Shown: positions 44,401-51,755 of the stretch, one piece after another
Layout of the letters: each line of letters begins with the position of its first letter
Numbering within the stretch: position 1 is the stretch's first letter
From: a virus
IMG/VR virus record: IMGVR_UViG_3300036791_001093
Location: 1-59,212 of that record
Reading direction: 5' to 3' (one strand)
Length of the DNA stretch: 59,212 nucleotides
The notes under the pieces: model-generated
The model's database searches: none
Told to the model about the DNA's origin: nothing
What the model saw: the letters and a program-made list of their open reading frames with translations, nothing else
Position numbers and translations under genes: made by a program

Positions 44401-45109
44401 CAACAGCACCTTGCGCCGCAACAGAATGAGCAACTCCCGATAAAATCCCCTTTCCGAAATATCTCTCCAATCGCCCAGGCAACCATCCCTGCAAAACCGC
44501 TTCCGGCACTCCAAGCGCCAAAGCCTTGCCAGGAGACGTCAGCTCGCCCGTCTCGCTGATCTGCCGCTGAACGTTCTCACCGGCGGCAAAAGGAAACATC
44601 GTCGTCGCGGCACCCGCCGTAGCACGAAACACCGCAGTCCTGGCCGCAGCCGCAAGAGCCGCAGTCCTGGCCGCACCCACAAGAGCCGTAGCCCCTACCC
44701 CAACCGCGGCTTCTGGCGCCGTCGCCGCCGCAAGTGCTCCCACACTGAGAGCCGCAGCGGTCGTCGGCACCATCTGCGTAAGGCGATACGCAAGTCCAGA
44801 AGGCGAATACCAAGGCTCGGCCTCCAGATCGGCGCGAGCATATGATTGAGCGCGCGCATGCGCCTCGTCGGCAAAGTCAGAAAGCGACTGCGCGGTATCC
44901 GTGGCGCCCGCCAGCTGAGCACCGGCCTGAAGCGCCCGCGCACCTTGAGCTACGCCCTCATGCCAGGCTGATCCCAAAGCCGCAGTAAACAAATTACCCT
45001 CACCAGTCGCCGGAACATCCTGCGGCACCGGTGGTCTACTGGGCGGCGGCAAGAATGTTTGAAACGGCGTAAAATCCGCCAGCGGGAATTCAGCAGATGG
45101 ATCAGGCAT
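38417..45109 (-). CDS. 2230-residue polyvalent/ejection protein with zincin motif
   Basis: A hydrophobic Ala/Gly region (about 110-180) and a membrane-active GG-rich segment (about 275-290) are followed by Pro-rich linkers to about 600. Near residue 1057 there is TTSVHEMVHAVL, an HExxH zincin site, with another DAHEMVAEAFAN about 30 residues later. The last 500 residues include FVNQFMGWQIRMTGKIYNEV and PAEAYRLSQRGFVN, resembling the LPD38-type domain of large polyvalent phage proteins. Such proteins are carried in the head and injected to form a trans-envelope channel or modify host targets. It is the largest gene of the window and sits with the neck proteins. Confidence 0.8.
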   Translation of the reverse strand: MPDPSAEFPLADFTPFQTFLPPPSRPPVPQDVPATGEGNLFTAALGSAWHEGVAQGARALQAGAQLAGATDTAQSLSDFADEAHARAQSYARADLEAEPWYSPSGLAYRLTQMVPTTAAALSVGALAAATAPEAAVGVGATALVGAARTAALAAAARTAVFRATAGAATTMFPFAAGENVQRQISETGELTSPGKALALGVPEAVLQGWLPGRLERYFGKGILSGVAHSVAAQGAVAGGTEALTQMMGDPNRDFADRASDITRQALSGGVLGGIVGGAFGGMRALAGKRASDIPTEDLPKAIDPALAPKQLTYQPAMGAPLQGVPDGELAGRIDTLQRQPPQTQAGVEELRQLLQEQQRRAAEAAATQAAVPPPQRLLPPPPTREGPPLQEMPPAELWMRLNNVQAHLELNPQDPIARRASELLGEEFQRRAAEAQPVAVPAAELSAPGVPREPAPAPVLGPGEPLTVGGAPGELPAGGVPAVPVIEPPEPAVPLTPEVVKAAYDQIPKATDIVSIKDLMDATGASREDMHDYLMAEAKAGRVTIHPTTAEEATLPPGTLENAIRLPNDPQSYVNVHFKTPEELARRVAPTAPVAAVAPVATEGENAITEHTRILNNAGTDEGAFNNALTRLMRDTDVKTPEVAEIARQYTGDDTDFKSKSAAIKAIRNEFKDRASAPPAVEPPAAEPAVAPTTAIDVTETGGIPEFLRRRVTEPAVKAPADMTLAELKTHVTDYTGEPLIGKTKGDLLKQIQQFDLRNARFQNKIAPDAPIKTVDDHIPVLNDIVKQLSTLPDSPIKRQLSAETEQVIKKSSLAQNNPGLVDAVNKNLTDLRSKVEWAAYPKGEAASPDLTPSPRAAAVPAPEGDLDERVAKARRALEGLKKVLGPDDPMIAQHEAWLKAVSDADGPEDYRKALAANPEADLEADNLGGLRKPPKEVGQYLTRQGAVLQEVEALGVPEDSRARVITSRDGLPVSQLDADVTDMHQRGVKLTDIADHIIEHSVDPEQAAIVAQLKPFLPENAKSVFRDGVTDKEGEYFPKQQTSALYNAADATTTSVHEMVHAVLSRALEGDSSAAQAVRGIYDQLKGKGDHAGITDAHEMVAEAFANSVYRDFLKSQFVQGTSLWDRFIDAARGIIGLSPRLYNAFDRIMSHGDDLMKEQQQYPNDAWVGPDSYARRADDGTGATAAGGDQIRETTFQRLKTGIGLNMRNVIRNGAFGWMDGYRLARLYGDVIPSMRPYVDTLSKVEAREGALLKASQVGYNMVRALPTEEQERLHAVMLDATFYGLDPQKPAPLDIQDTPGRVQLYQELVANWNQLSNAGKVAYEALRAKSSADYHAVLTDRLQTLERTIPGLNASNVFDTFDRRTDIHTNPRETEKFFKQAVADKVDGLTKYRDQLAGEQTTANAAIKAGGMSDDTMKELVRRSNALKTDIGSINAVLKEVATRRDAAAKAPYFHLGRDGNFFVTAKLATDFEGNVDPEKLAKFAEFLDSEGHNNVAVMQGGQHDTLYARVKNPSEMNALYQSVLKAQKQGLLSSEAGSTGAGEATTVFRSIAPEAMRKAVEAIQRPDAPEGLSDKDAARVDAAFGEQVADMQRTLLNMMAENSIGRVLARRANVQGFSKDMSESSQYASQVMSRSLARMTTAPETGALIGNMADEVRTANHDPAVDVNTKLAASQAVGELMLRDRLRTTYVPPTVLDALRHVSHTIHVGSSPAYFLTLMSQLMTTSLPELGKTHGYGQASQAMFRALPDTLAVIKAIAQGPDWNTAGITRDALEKAGLRPDLVDKVMGMVSRGVMGTAMYSTQMTQHSPLARGPTGTVLKAANAMGLYAELMPRLITGLAAHDLYNAKPYIEPRSGQLMSREQFIDRAINDSQGNWDASLNARQTSRGGTLGAAAPFVNQFMGWQIRMTGKIYNEVRDLFDAKTRPEATSWLLGHGAATAMLAGTLGLPLLSVGASVYDKLMDWVTNRDDHDLTASYRNFLAGTFGKDMGEVIARGLPRAAGMDFAHFGEATIVPGSSTINFAFEKRKLEDAYRDWLKSMGGAGAGDLFNFAAAVRDVSNGDYLNGLIKMSPEILKAPAEAYRLSQRGFVNNLTGQKLPISGPSAFDVAMTALGIDPGKQAEYQEVSRDAAGLRTMRELNSSNIVRHLEQAYMSGNRGMLNTWMGEAQNWQREHPGMVPPQVGFQRELENHIRQSAQAQGMGVPIGVTPRDIGARGALRYGNIGQQ

Positions 45110-45118
45110 CGCTCTCGC

Positions 45119-46180
45119 CTATTCTTCTGGCTGAGACGGGATTGGGTATGGTTTCCCGGTTGCTCCAACATATGCAGCCTGTGGACCCATAAGAGCATTC
45201 CACTTTTGCTGTGTCTCTTTTGTCTTCGCAGCAATTGCTGCCTTATTTTGCGCCTTCTGACCTTGGTCAGTCCGCTTTTTATCCTCATCAATTAACGCCT
45301 GAAGCTCACTGGTCGATTTATTATAATCACCCTGCAACCTGCCAAAATAATCTTTAGCCAACTGTTCCTGCGGGGTCGGAATATGTGCAAGCGCTGGACC
45401 AAAAATCATCTGTGCGGCTTTCATCGATATACCAGAGTTGGCACGAATGAATTCATCGCGTGTATACTGATGCGGCTCAAGAGCAGCATGCGCTTGCGCT
45501 GGTGAAGCACCGGTCGTAACTGCCAGTCTCGTAACTGCAGCAGGACTTTCTGCCATTTTAGGGCCAATCGTCCCCTGACCATCTGTATGCGAAATACCGT
45601 TTAATACATTTGCATGAGTTTGTGCTGCCGCCAACATGTAATTCCTAAAATTTGGGTCTTGAACTGTTTGCGAATACTTAATTGGATCAGTCTCAGCTGC
45701 AGCCAACGCATCGGGATGCGTCATCATATGCTGTTGCACCACCGGATCACTTAGCGCTTGCGATACTGCGTCACGCTGCGCAATAGCTGCAGTTGAGGCT
45801 TGATTGCCGGCAAAAAGATTTATAAACCTTTCAATATTCGATGGCGGCGCAGCAACCGTACTTACCCTAGAAAGTTTATCTTGATGCTCCGCAAATCTTG
45901 AATATGCATCGGATATTGCGCTACCAGCCTGGGCCAAGGCAACAGTGGCTGGCGACGATTGAGGATTTGCAATAGCTTCAGCGTACCGACCACCCATTAA
46001 CGCGCTATAACCAGGGCGGTCACTCTGCTGTACTACCGATGGCAGTGTCGCAAACGCTGGCGTCGGTGCACCAACGGGTCGAGGTTGTGGTAAAGGCACT
46101 GGTGCTGAAGTTAGCGGCACCGGCCCCGTATCATCCGTGCCATTAGCATAACCTGTTATGCCGCGTCTGAGCGCTACCAT
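45119..46180 (-). CDS. Virion protein before the large ejection protein
   Basis: 353 residues from ATG 46180, which has GAGGT upstream; a longer frame extends into the previous gene. The N-terminus is Pro/Thr-rich (GPVPLTSAPVPLPQPRPV), followed by helical repeats with His/Met/Gln-rich parts (QQHMMTHPDALAAAETDPIK) and a charged coiled end. It could be an internal virion protein or a scaffold for the 2230-residue protein. Not recognised. Confidence 0.65.
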   Translation of the reverse strand: MVALRRGITGYANGTDDTGPVPLTSAPVPLPQPRPVGAPTPAFATLPSVVQQSDRPGYSALMGGRYAEAIANPQSSPATVALAQAGSAISDAYSRFAEHQDKLSRVSTVAAPPSNIERFINLFAGNQASTAAIAQRDAVSQALSDPVVQQHMMTHPDALAAAETDPIKYSQTVQDPNFRNYMLAAAQTHANVLNGISHTDGQGTIGPKMAESPAAVTRLAVTTGASPAQAHAALEPHQYTRDEFIRANSGISMKAAQMIFGPALAHIPTPQEQLAKDYFGRLQGDYNKSTSELQALIDEDKKRTDQGQKAQNKAAIAAKTKETQQKWNALMGPQAAYVGATGKPYPIPSQPEE

Positions 46181-46182
46181 GG

Positions 46183-46962
46183 TCAGTACCTCTCGTACGA
46201 ATAGCCATTCCTGCCGAACGCCCATTGCAGAGGTTTGAACATCTTCGACTGAGCGTCCTTCTTCATGTCGTTGACCGCATCGTCGAACGCCGCCCGGAAC
46301 TCCTTGGCACGATCCCAGGCGCCACCGCCAGCAACATCGAGGTCGACCCCGCGCAGCGCCAGGTAAGCTGCCCAGTTCAGGAAATCCATGTGATGCTCTT
46401 CCGGAACCTCAGGAACACCATCCGGCACACTGAGGCTCAGCGGCACGAGCGGCAGCCGCGCTACCCGCATATTGACAACAATCCCTGAATAAGGCGCCAG
46501 CGGCACAGGATAAAGCCTCAATTGAGCCGCTGTGTAAGAACCAGTAACATCCTGAATCACACCTTCATCTGTTGTCCACGCCACCGGCTTACCCGGCGGC
46601 ATGCTCGAAAGCTGACTCGGATCAAAAAAGTAAGTATCTGGCTGGCGGTAAGTATCGAGGTCGCTATGCCCAGCGCGGGCCAGATCAGCCTGATCTCCAG
46701 CCATCCGTGCCGACAGCACGCTGATGATGTGAGGATCGAGCGTGTAGAATGCCTGATTGGCCACAGTCGTAAACTGGCACACCGTAGGTGTGCTCGCATC
46801 ACGGATGCACTTGGTTTGCCGGGCAAACCGGGTCTGCCCCTCGTTGATGTATCTGATCAGCCCGGTGTCCGACCACAGATAATCCGAGCTGCCCGCGACC
46901 TGATCGGAAACATCACGGAGCATATGATCGCGTAATTCGGCCAGGAGCTCGCCCGTCTGCAT
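46183..46962 (-). CDS. Head-tail adaptor protein
   Basis: 259 residues. MQTGELLAELRDHMLRDVSD, DTGLIRYINEGQTRFARQT, a CQFTTVANQAFYTLDP strand and the terminal FRAAFDDAVNDMKKDAQ fit the adaptor-type proteins of podoviruses (DUF6682-like), which ring the portal below the head. It stands between the small capsid-region genes and the tail proteins, as expected for an adaptor. Confidence 0.75.
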   Translation of the reverse strand: MQTGELLAELRDHMLRDVSDQVAGSSDYLWSDTGLIRYINEGQTRFARQTKCIRDASTPTVCQFTTVANQAFYTLDPHIISVLSARMAGDQADLARAGHSDLDTYRQPDTYFFDPSQLSSMPPGKPVAWTTDEGVIQDVTGSYTAAQLRLYPVPLAPYSGIVVNMRVARLPLVPLSLSVPDGVPEVPEEHHMDFLNWAAYLALRGVDLDVAGGGAWDRAKEFRAAFDDAVNDMKKDAQSKMFKPLQWAFGRNGYSYERY

Positions 46963-46965
46963 GGA

Positions 46966-47298
46966 TCACCCATCACCGACACGCCTATAAGGAAATCTCA
47001 GCCTGTTTCGAAACCCGGTGACCCGCTGCGTCTGCGGGTCGATGACCGGCACCGAGCTGACTGCGTCGTTCAAGACGCTCACCACCTCCTGCGGCACCTC
47101 CGCCTCGACACCGGCCATCAGCAAATACGGTCTGCCGTTGGCCGAGATGAAAAGCCCGGTCGGCGGGATCGCGGCGTCTTCTTCCAGGATAATTCTAACC
47201 CGCTTCTGGATCACTGGAGATGGCGGATCGGATAATTTAGAACGCGCATTGCGCGCCGAGCTTATTGGTTCGTTGTCTTCAGAAAGCGTTGGGCTCAT
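46966..47298 (-). CDS. Small capsid-region protein
   Basis: 110 residues. A disordered charged N-terminus is followed by RVRIILEEDAAIPPTGLFIS, NGRPYLLMAGVEAEVPQEVV and a C-terminal RFPYRRVG. From context this is a conserved small head or neck protein of phages with N4-gp56-type capsids. It overlaps the previous gene's stop by one codon (ATGA). Confidence 0.68.
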   Translation of the reverse strand: MSPTLSEDNEPISSARNARSKLSDPPSPVIQKRVRIILEEDAAIPPTGLFISANGRPYLLMAGVEAEVPQEVVSVLNDAVSSVPVIDPQTQRVTGFRNRLRFPYRRVGDG

Positions 47299-47567
47299 TT
47301 TTCCTCGTCCTCTTCTTCCTCATCCTCCTCGTCACTCTCTTTGACCGCCGTGTCGAAACTGGTCTCGTAGTCGTCTTTCTTGTCCGGTATGATCTTGTCG
47401 AGATTCTTGGTGATGAATGCAATCACACCGGCCTCGTCGTCGAAAACGAACTGCCGCTCTGGAGTCTCATAGGGTCCATCAGATTTACGGTTCTTGGCAA
47501 TGATCGCCGGATCGTCCATGCAGACAACAAACCCGTTCTGCGCCCGCTCGATGCGTATGCTGTTCAT
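47295..47567 (-). CDS. Small acidic-tailed protein
   Basis: 90 residues: SIRIERAQNGFVVCMDDP, then FVFDDEAGVIAFITKNL and a run of Glu/Asp at the end (ESDEEDEEEEDEEK). It resembles small proteins frequently present in the head region of phages with this capsid type. The acidic tail may bind basic partners or DNA-mimic surfaces. Function unknown. Confidence 0.68.
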   Translation of the reverse strand: MNSIRIERAQNGFVVCMDDPAIIAKNRKSDGPYETPERQFVFDDEAGVIAFITKNLDKIIPDKKDDYETSFDTAVKESDEEDEEEEDEEK

Positions 47568-47608
47568 TGCTCAAATCCTCGTTTACCCCGAATGTACCAG
47601 ACACCAGG

Positions 47609-47800
47609 CTACGAGGCACTCCCCTGAAGCCTCATACCGCTCGGACGCCCATACAGGGACATGACCGCCAAGATCGGTGACGGCGAGGATGTGACGGCCC
47701 CTACGTTCGAAATAAGCTGCGTTCGCCCGGAACCAGGATCAGTGACAATAACCGATCCTAGACCGGCCCGGCTTGCGCTGAGTGCCTGTGCTCCGCTCAT
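47609..47800 (-). CDS. 63-residue protein with SRAGxGSVI motif
   Basis: Contains SASRAGLGSVIVTDPGSGRT, which matches in order and spacing the N-terminus of the repetitive tail protein at 28327 (SSQRAGVGSVIIAETTSQKT). It starts at an ATGA overlap with the previous gene. It may be a small virion component related to that tail protein's attachment domain. Confidence 0.65.
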   Translation of the reverse strand: MSGAQALSASRAGLGSVIVTDPGSGRTQLISNVGAVTSSPSPILAVMSLYGRPSGMRLQGSAS

Positions 47801-48090
47801 TTAATGACGTGCGGATAGAGCCGTACTGCCTTCGGCTTCATCCAGTCCGGCAAGGAAGACGGTAATCCGCGCTCGCACAGCCACGAATGCGAATAGCAAC
47901 GCAGCCTGACCGGAATCGATCCTGCCTGCGTGCGCGCATAGTGCAGCGAAATCAACGCTTCTTCGTTATTCTTAGGCTGCGGCAAATGCGGTGCGGCATG
48001 AAACCATAGATCGCATATCCCGACAACGTCGAGCTCGATCAGACAGCGCCGGAATGCATCAGCATCAACGGTCGGCTCACCCCTGAACAT
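47797..48090 (-). CDS. Small hypothetical head-region protein
   Basis: 97 residues if started at ATG 48090 (FRGEPTVDADAFRRCLIELD); a GTG at 48117 would add nine residues, and both starts overlap the previous gene. It has a conserved-looking WFHAAPHLPQPKNNEEALIS segment, several Trp and Cys, and a basic end. Function unknown. Confidence 0.6.
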   Translation of the reverse strand: MFRGEPTVDADAFRRCLIELDVVGICDLWFHAAPHLPQPKNNEEALISLHYARTQAGSIPVRLRCYSHSWLCERGLPSSLPDWMKPKAVRLYPHVIK

Positions 48091-48478
48091 GGAAGCAGAT
48101 ATTCTTGGCGTTACCACACACCGTGGTTGACAGGGTCACGTTGGTATTGCCGGCCGGATCGGAGCTTACCGTGATGGCGCCAGAAGTATCGAGCACCCCG
48201 GCAACCGTCCCCAGCGTGATCTTAACGCTGTTGGTCGCCGGCATGCCGTACTGCCAATGCCACGTTATCGCCCCGGTGACATCAACGATGTCAACCTGCA
48301 GCGCCTGGAACCCGCAATTGATCTGCGCAGTGTTGCCAGTGCTCGACGTGAAATTCCCATAGACATCGCACGCCTCGCCGCCAGACTGCACGCAGTTGCC
48401 GATCAGGTTGCCCGGCCCGGTATAGGTCGCCGGGAAAGCAGCGCCATGTAATGAGGTATCGATAATCTGCGTGGCCAT
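48077..48478 (-). CDS. All-beta head-region protein
   Basis: 133 residues, Thr/Gly/Asn-rich strands (NCGFQALQVDIVDVTGAITW, VKITLGTVAGVLDTSGAITV), three or more Cys, starting after AATAGGAGTTCTCA. Its size and position after the Ig-like gene suggest capsid decoration or neck protein. No named family recognised. Confidence 0.65.
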   Translation of the reverse strand: MATQIIDTSLHGAAFPATYTGPGNLIGNCVQSGGEACDVYGNFTSSTGNTAQINCGFQALQVDIVDVTGAITWHWQYGMPATNSVKITLGTVAGVLDTSGAITVSSDPAGNTNVTLSTTVCGNAKNICFHVQG

Positions 48479-48511
48479 TGAGAACTCCTATTGATCGTGC
48501 AACGCGAGATG

Positions 48512-48847
48512 CTACGTCGCCTTGGCCGGTGCGGGCTGAAGCGAAAGCTCAATCTTACCTTCGACAGGCGTGCCCTTCTCGATCACCTGCACCTCAGCCG
48601 TCGCTTCTGCCGGCAAGCCACTCTCGCTCGTCACGCTGGCCTTGATTGTTGCATGCCCATGGTAAGCTGCTTCCAGCTTGGCACTCGTCGGGTCCATATC
48701 GTCCGCCGTCACCGTCACAGGACCTGTGGATGTCCATGTGGAAGACGCGATCTTAACATCGGCGCCAAGCACATCCTTAAAGCTTACCTTCGCAGTTCCA
48801 GTGCCACCCACCTCCATCTGCGGGCGAGTAGGTACAGGATCGGCCAT
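48512..48847 (-). CDS. Ig-like small protein, probable capsid decoration
   Basis: 111 residues from ATG 48847 with AAGAGGAGATTTCAA before it; the longer frame overlaps the capsid gene and looks artificial. KVSFKDVLGADVKIASSTWT ... VTVTADD ... ATIKASVTSESG ... TAEVQVIEKG has the strand order of BIG-type Ig domains. Immediately downstream of the major capsid gene, such domains commonly decorate phage heads. Confidence 0.68.
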   Translation of the reverse strand: MADPVPTRPQMEVGGTGTAKVSFKDVLGADVKIASSTWTSTGPVTVTADDMDPTSAKLEAAYHGHATIKASVTSESGLPAEATAEVQVIEKGTPVEGKIELSLQPAPAKAT

Positions 48848-48878
48848 TTGAAATCTCCTCTTACCGTCGCTGGCATTT

Positions 48879-49946
48879 TTACGCTGTTGCACAGACCTCA
48901 AGGCGGGCCATGAACGCATCCTGCAGGATCACAGTGCCTGTGTATAGCTTCCATCCACATGTGCCGCGCTGCGCCAGCGGGTCGCCCGGCGCCGGCTTAG
49001 GATTAACAATCATTGGGGTCATCGACGACTTGCCCTTGAGCGGCACGATGCCAAAAGCGTCGCGGCCGAAGTACAGAATAGGGTACACATCCCAATTGAC
49101 ACCACCCGTCGAACGGTATGTCGTCGCACCGCTGGTAGCGGCGCCCGAGTTGATGAACGGCGCGATCACCGTCGAAGTCAGATACCGGCACTGCTCGATC
49201 GCACCAACCTCACCTTCAAACGGGCTGGTATGAGGGCCGTAGCTCGCCACCGGCACGAAGCCGGTCACGCTGCGGATATCACTCTCAAGATCAGGATGGC
49301 ATAGCGCAAAGTACGCAGCTTCCACCGACCTGGTGTTGAAGTCGGGATTGCTCGCCACGACCTGGGAAATCTTCCTGGAATTCTGCCGGTTGAGCCCGGT
49401 CGTCACCCGGCGCTGATCGGTGAGCCCGAGAGCACCGGTGACATTCGCCCTGGCCGCGACCAGGTTCTGATACCAGACGTTGGTGCCTGCTTTGAGTGTG
49501 TTGAATCGCAAGGTCTCCACCGTCACCGCTGCCTGCTCACCCAGGATATCCGTGGATTGCTGCAGCACCGGGTCGGTGTGGGTATCCTCGATCACATCGG
49601 TAATGGTGATATAGTCACCATACTGGTATAATTGAACCGTGTAATCCTGATTCGCCAGCATCGAGCCCGCGGGCGTCACACCCTCAACCAGAGGCGTCAG
49701 CGCCAGCGGAATGTAAAACGGTTGCCCAGCACCGTTCGTACCTCCAGCATCCGGACCGGCAGCGCCAGTCGCACCCTGCAGGAAGTAACGCCGGAACTTG
49801 GCAGTCTGCGTCGAGTTCGTCGGCAGCGGGTATGTTTGACCGAACTTTTCAATATGCAGATAGGGCATCGCCCGCTTGAGCATCCGCACGACGGAATAAG
49901 CCGCAACCGCGGGGGATATATCTCCGTAGGAAGTTATTGCTACCAT
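48879..49946 (-). CDS. Major capsid protein, N4-gp56 family
   Basis: 355 residues. VVRMLKRAMPYLHIEKFGQ, NSTQTAKFRRYFL, YGDYITITDVIEDTHTDPVL and ILGEQAAVTVETLRF are the pattern of the N4-gp56 family of HK97-fold capsid proteins. The C-terminal part with YFGRDAFGIVPLKGKSS also fits. It forms the icosahedral head. There is no long delta domain, so the separate scaffold upstream is needed. An HNH gene lies between it and the scaffold. Confidence 0.92.
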   Translation of the reverse strand: MVAITSYGDISPAVAAYSVVRMLKRAMPYLHIEKFGQTYPLPTNSTQTAKFRRYFLQGATGAAGPDAGGTNGAGQPFYIPLALTPLVEGVTPAGSMLANQDYTVQLYQYGDYITITDVIEDTHTDPVLQQSTDILGEQAAVTVETLRFNTLKAGTNVWYQNLVAARANVTGALGLTDQRRVTTGLNRQNSRKISQVVASNPDFNTRSVEAAYFALCHPDLESDIRSVTGFVPVASYGPHTSPFEGEVGAIEQCRYLTSTVIAPFINSGAATSGATTYRSTGGVNWDVYPILYFGRDAFGIVPLKGKSSMTPMIVNPKPAPGDPLAQRGTCGWKLYTGTVILQDAFMARLEVCATA

Positions 49947-49961
49947 AGTCCTATCCCCTAT

Positions 49962-50444
49962 TTACACGCACGCAAACTCAGCGTGCAGTTGTTCGGCTGC
50001 GTGTTTGTACGCCATACCTGCTTCTTCAGGTAAATCAAAGAACCCAAGATGTTTTTGCCGACGTTGATAGCCAATCTTAGCCTGCCACTTCTGCTGCTGC
50101 TTATTCCAAAAAACGCCCTTAAATCCAGACTTGTTGTTGCCCTGTATCGGACGATTATACTGGTTCTGCGATCGCGTACACACTCGCAAGTTCGCCCACC
50201 GATCATCCGCCCGGTCACGGTTCACATGATCCACAGACCCAGGCATCTCCCCAGTCATATACAACACCGCCAGTCGCGAACACCGGTACATCTTATCAAA
50301 CAACCTGATTTTGATGTAACCGTCTTGATGCAGGCATCCTGCTCGGCGCCACGTCTTGATCTTACCGACTGAATTCTGCGCCCACGTAAAAACCCCGGTC
50401 TCCGGGTCATACGACAACCACTCCTTGAGCGTTGCCTGGTCCAT
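49962..50444 (-). CDS. HNH-AP2 homing-type endonuclease between scaffold and capsid genes
   Basis: 160 residues. The HNH core is MPGSVDHVNRDRADDRWANL with RVCTRSQNQYNR, and the C-terminal part GFKGVFWNKQQQKWQAKIGY ... HLGFFDLPEEAGMAYKHAA is an AP2 DNA-binding domain. This is a typical selfish phage endonuclease of a different subgroup from the two YGGRGI enzymes. Its start shares a base with the scaffold stop (TGATG), so it is a neat insertion that keeps expression of the capsid gene. Confidence 0.9.
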   Translation of the reverse strand: MDQATLKEWLSYDPETGVFTWAQNSVGKIKTWRRAGCLHQDGYIKIRLFDKMYRCSRLAVLYMTGEMPGSVDHVNRDRADDRWANLRVCTRSQNQYNRPIQGNNKSGFKGVFWNKQQQKWQAKIGYQRRQKHLGFFDLPEEAGMAYKHAAEQLHAEFACV

Positions 50445-51436
50445 CACTGCAGCCTGGCGAACTCAGCAAAGGCAGTGTCGAAATCAGCTGGAGGCGCGAC
50501 CACATTGGTCCGCTTGGTGCTCACCGGCGCAAGGCGCGCGGCCGCCTGGGCCAATGCAGGGTTCACAGGTGGTGGTGAAGGAGTCGAAGTAGCGGCTGCC
50601 GGGGCAGCGGCTGCTGGCGGCGCCTGAGCTGGCGCTGGCATGGTGTCCTGCTTGTACCGGTTGATCAAATCAACAACCTCGGCAGCCGTTCCCGATTTGA
50701 TAACATGCTCATAAGCTCCGCGCAAATACGCAGGTTGCCGGGCAGCCCAGGAAGACAGCTGGTTGGACACGGCATCATAGTCAGTAACCTGGCTCTGGAG
50801 TTCAGTAAGCTGTGACCGGTCCGCCAAGGTATCGATGGTCTGCAAATAAGGCGCCAATGATGCAGCCATGTCCTGGTACATGCGCCTCGCGGTTTGCGAC
50901 AGCATGCCCCTGATCATCGTCTCGGTGGCACGGGCTACATCAGGCCAGTCGCTGTAAAAAGTCTGCAGCTGAGTTGCTTCCTCGGCGCTAAAAAGCGGCG
51001 GTTCAGCCGGCGGCTGCTGCAACTGAGGCGGCGGCTGCGGTGGAGGTTGCGGCTGCGGAGGCGGCTGCGGCTGCTGCGGTGCTGGCTGGACCGGTGCCGG
51101 CGGCGGCTCGACCGGTTCTAGAAGCTCGGCTGGCTCGGGAGGCTCGGGAGGCTCAGCTGGTTCAGCTGGCTCGGCCACCGGTTCGGCCGGCGGCGGAGGG
51201 GAAGCGATCGGGGCAGTCTTAGGAGGTGCCGGAGCCGGCTTCTTGGGTGCCGCCGAAGGTTCTGCCTCCGCGGCCGCGGCCTCGGCGAATGCCGCATTGA
51301 ACAGGTCAGCAACAGCCGACTCTGTCGGCGGCGGCACAACAGGCGCGGGAACGGCGAGCGCGGGCGCCGGCAGCGCCGGTGACTCGGCAGCAGAGGCGGG
51401 GGGCGCAGCAGCGCTCGCGCGCGCAGGACGTGCCAT
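50444..51436 (-). CDS. Probable scaffolding protein
   Basis: 330 residues. Long Pro/Ala/Glu-rich low-complexity regions (about 1-145 and 270-305) flank a helical core (SAEEATQLQTFYSDWPDVAR, DYDAVSNQLSSWAARQPAYL). Position between portal and capsid genes, helical core and lack of conserved fold fit a scaffolding protein that is removed during head maturation. No protease gene was recognised nearby. Confidence 0.7.
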   Translation of the reverse strand: MARPARASAAAPPASAAESPALPAPALAVPAPVVPPPTESAVADLFNAAFAEAAAAEAEPSAAPKKPAPAPPKTAPIASPPPPAEPVAEPAEPAEPPEPPEPAELLEPVEPPPAPVQPAPQQPQPPPQPQPPPQPPPQLQQPPAEPPLFSAEEATQLQTFYSDWPDVARATETMIRGMLSQTARRMYQDMAASLAPYLQTIDTLADRSQLTELQSQVTDYDAVSNQLSSWAARQPAYLRGAYEHVIKSGTAAEVVDLINRYKQDTMPAPAQAPPAAAAPAAATSTPSPPPVNPALAQAAARLAPVSTKRTNVVAPPADFDTAFAEFARLQ

Positions 51437-51446
51437 GAGGTGTCTC

Positions 51447-51755
51447 CTACTCGATCATCGTGACACGGTCGCCGGAGAGCTCGGACAGAAGCCGCTCAAG
51501 CGTGCGTGCCTCGCCTTGCAGCGAAGGTACATCATTGAGGGAAGCCTTGACCAGGCGGCCCAGGCACAGCTGCAGGCGCACCACCAGGAGCTGGCGCAGC
51601 ACCATTAGCTCCGGCGCTAGCCGCGCTTGCTGCAAGCGCCGCAGCAAGTCCGCCTCCTGCTGGCGGGGCGCCGTTCCCGCTGGATGAAGCGGTTGGAGCC
51701 GCTCCGGCGCCGCCAACGTTCCCGGCGGGCGGTAGCCCGGGTCCTGCGAGCTCAT
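51447..51755 (-). CDS. Small protein overlapping the portal gene end
   Basis: 102 residues from ATG 51755 in a frame different from the portal; more than 220 bases overlap the portal's Ala/Gly/Pro-rich end. After a Pro-rich start the protein is a strong Leu-rich coiled coil (LLRRLQQARLAPELMVLRQLL ... ARTLERLLSELSGD), not the random look of a shadow frame, and it continues 85 bases beyond the portal stop. Likely a small head or assembly protein. Confidence 0.6.
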   Translation of the reverse strand: MSSQDPGYRPPGTLAAPERLQPLHPAGTAPRQQEADLLRRLQQARLAPELMVLRQLLVVRLQLCLGRLVKASLNDVPSLQGEARTLERLLSELSGDRVTMIE

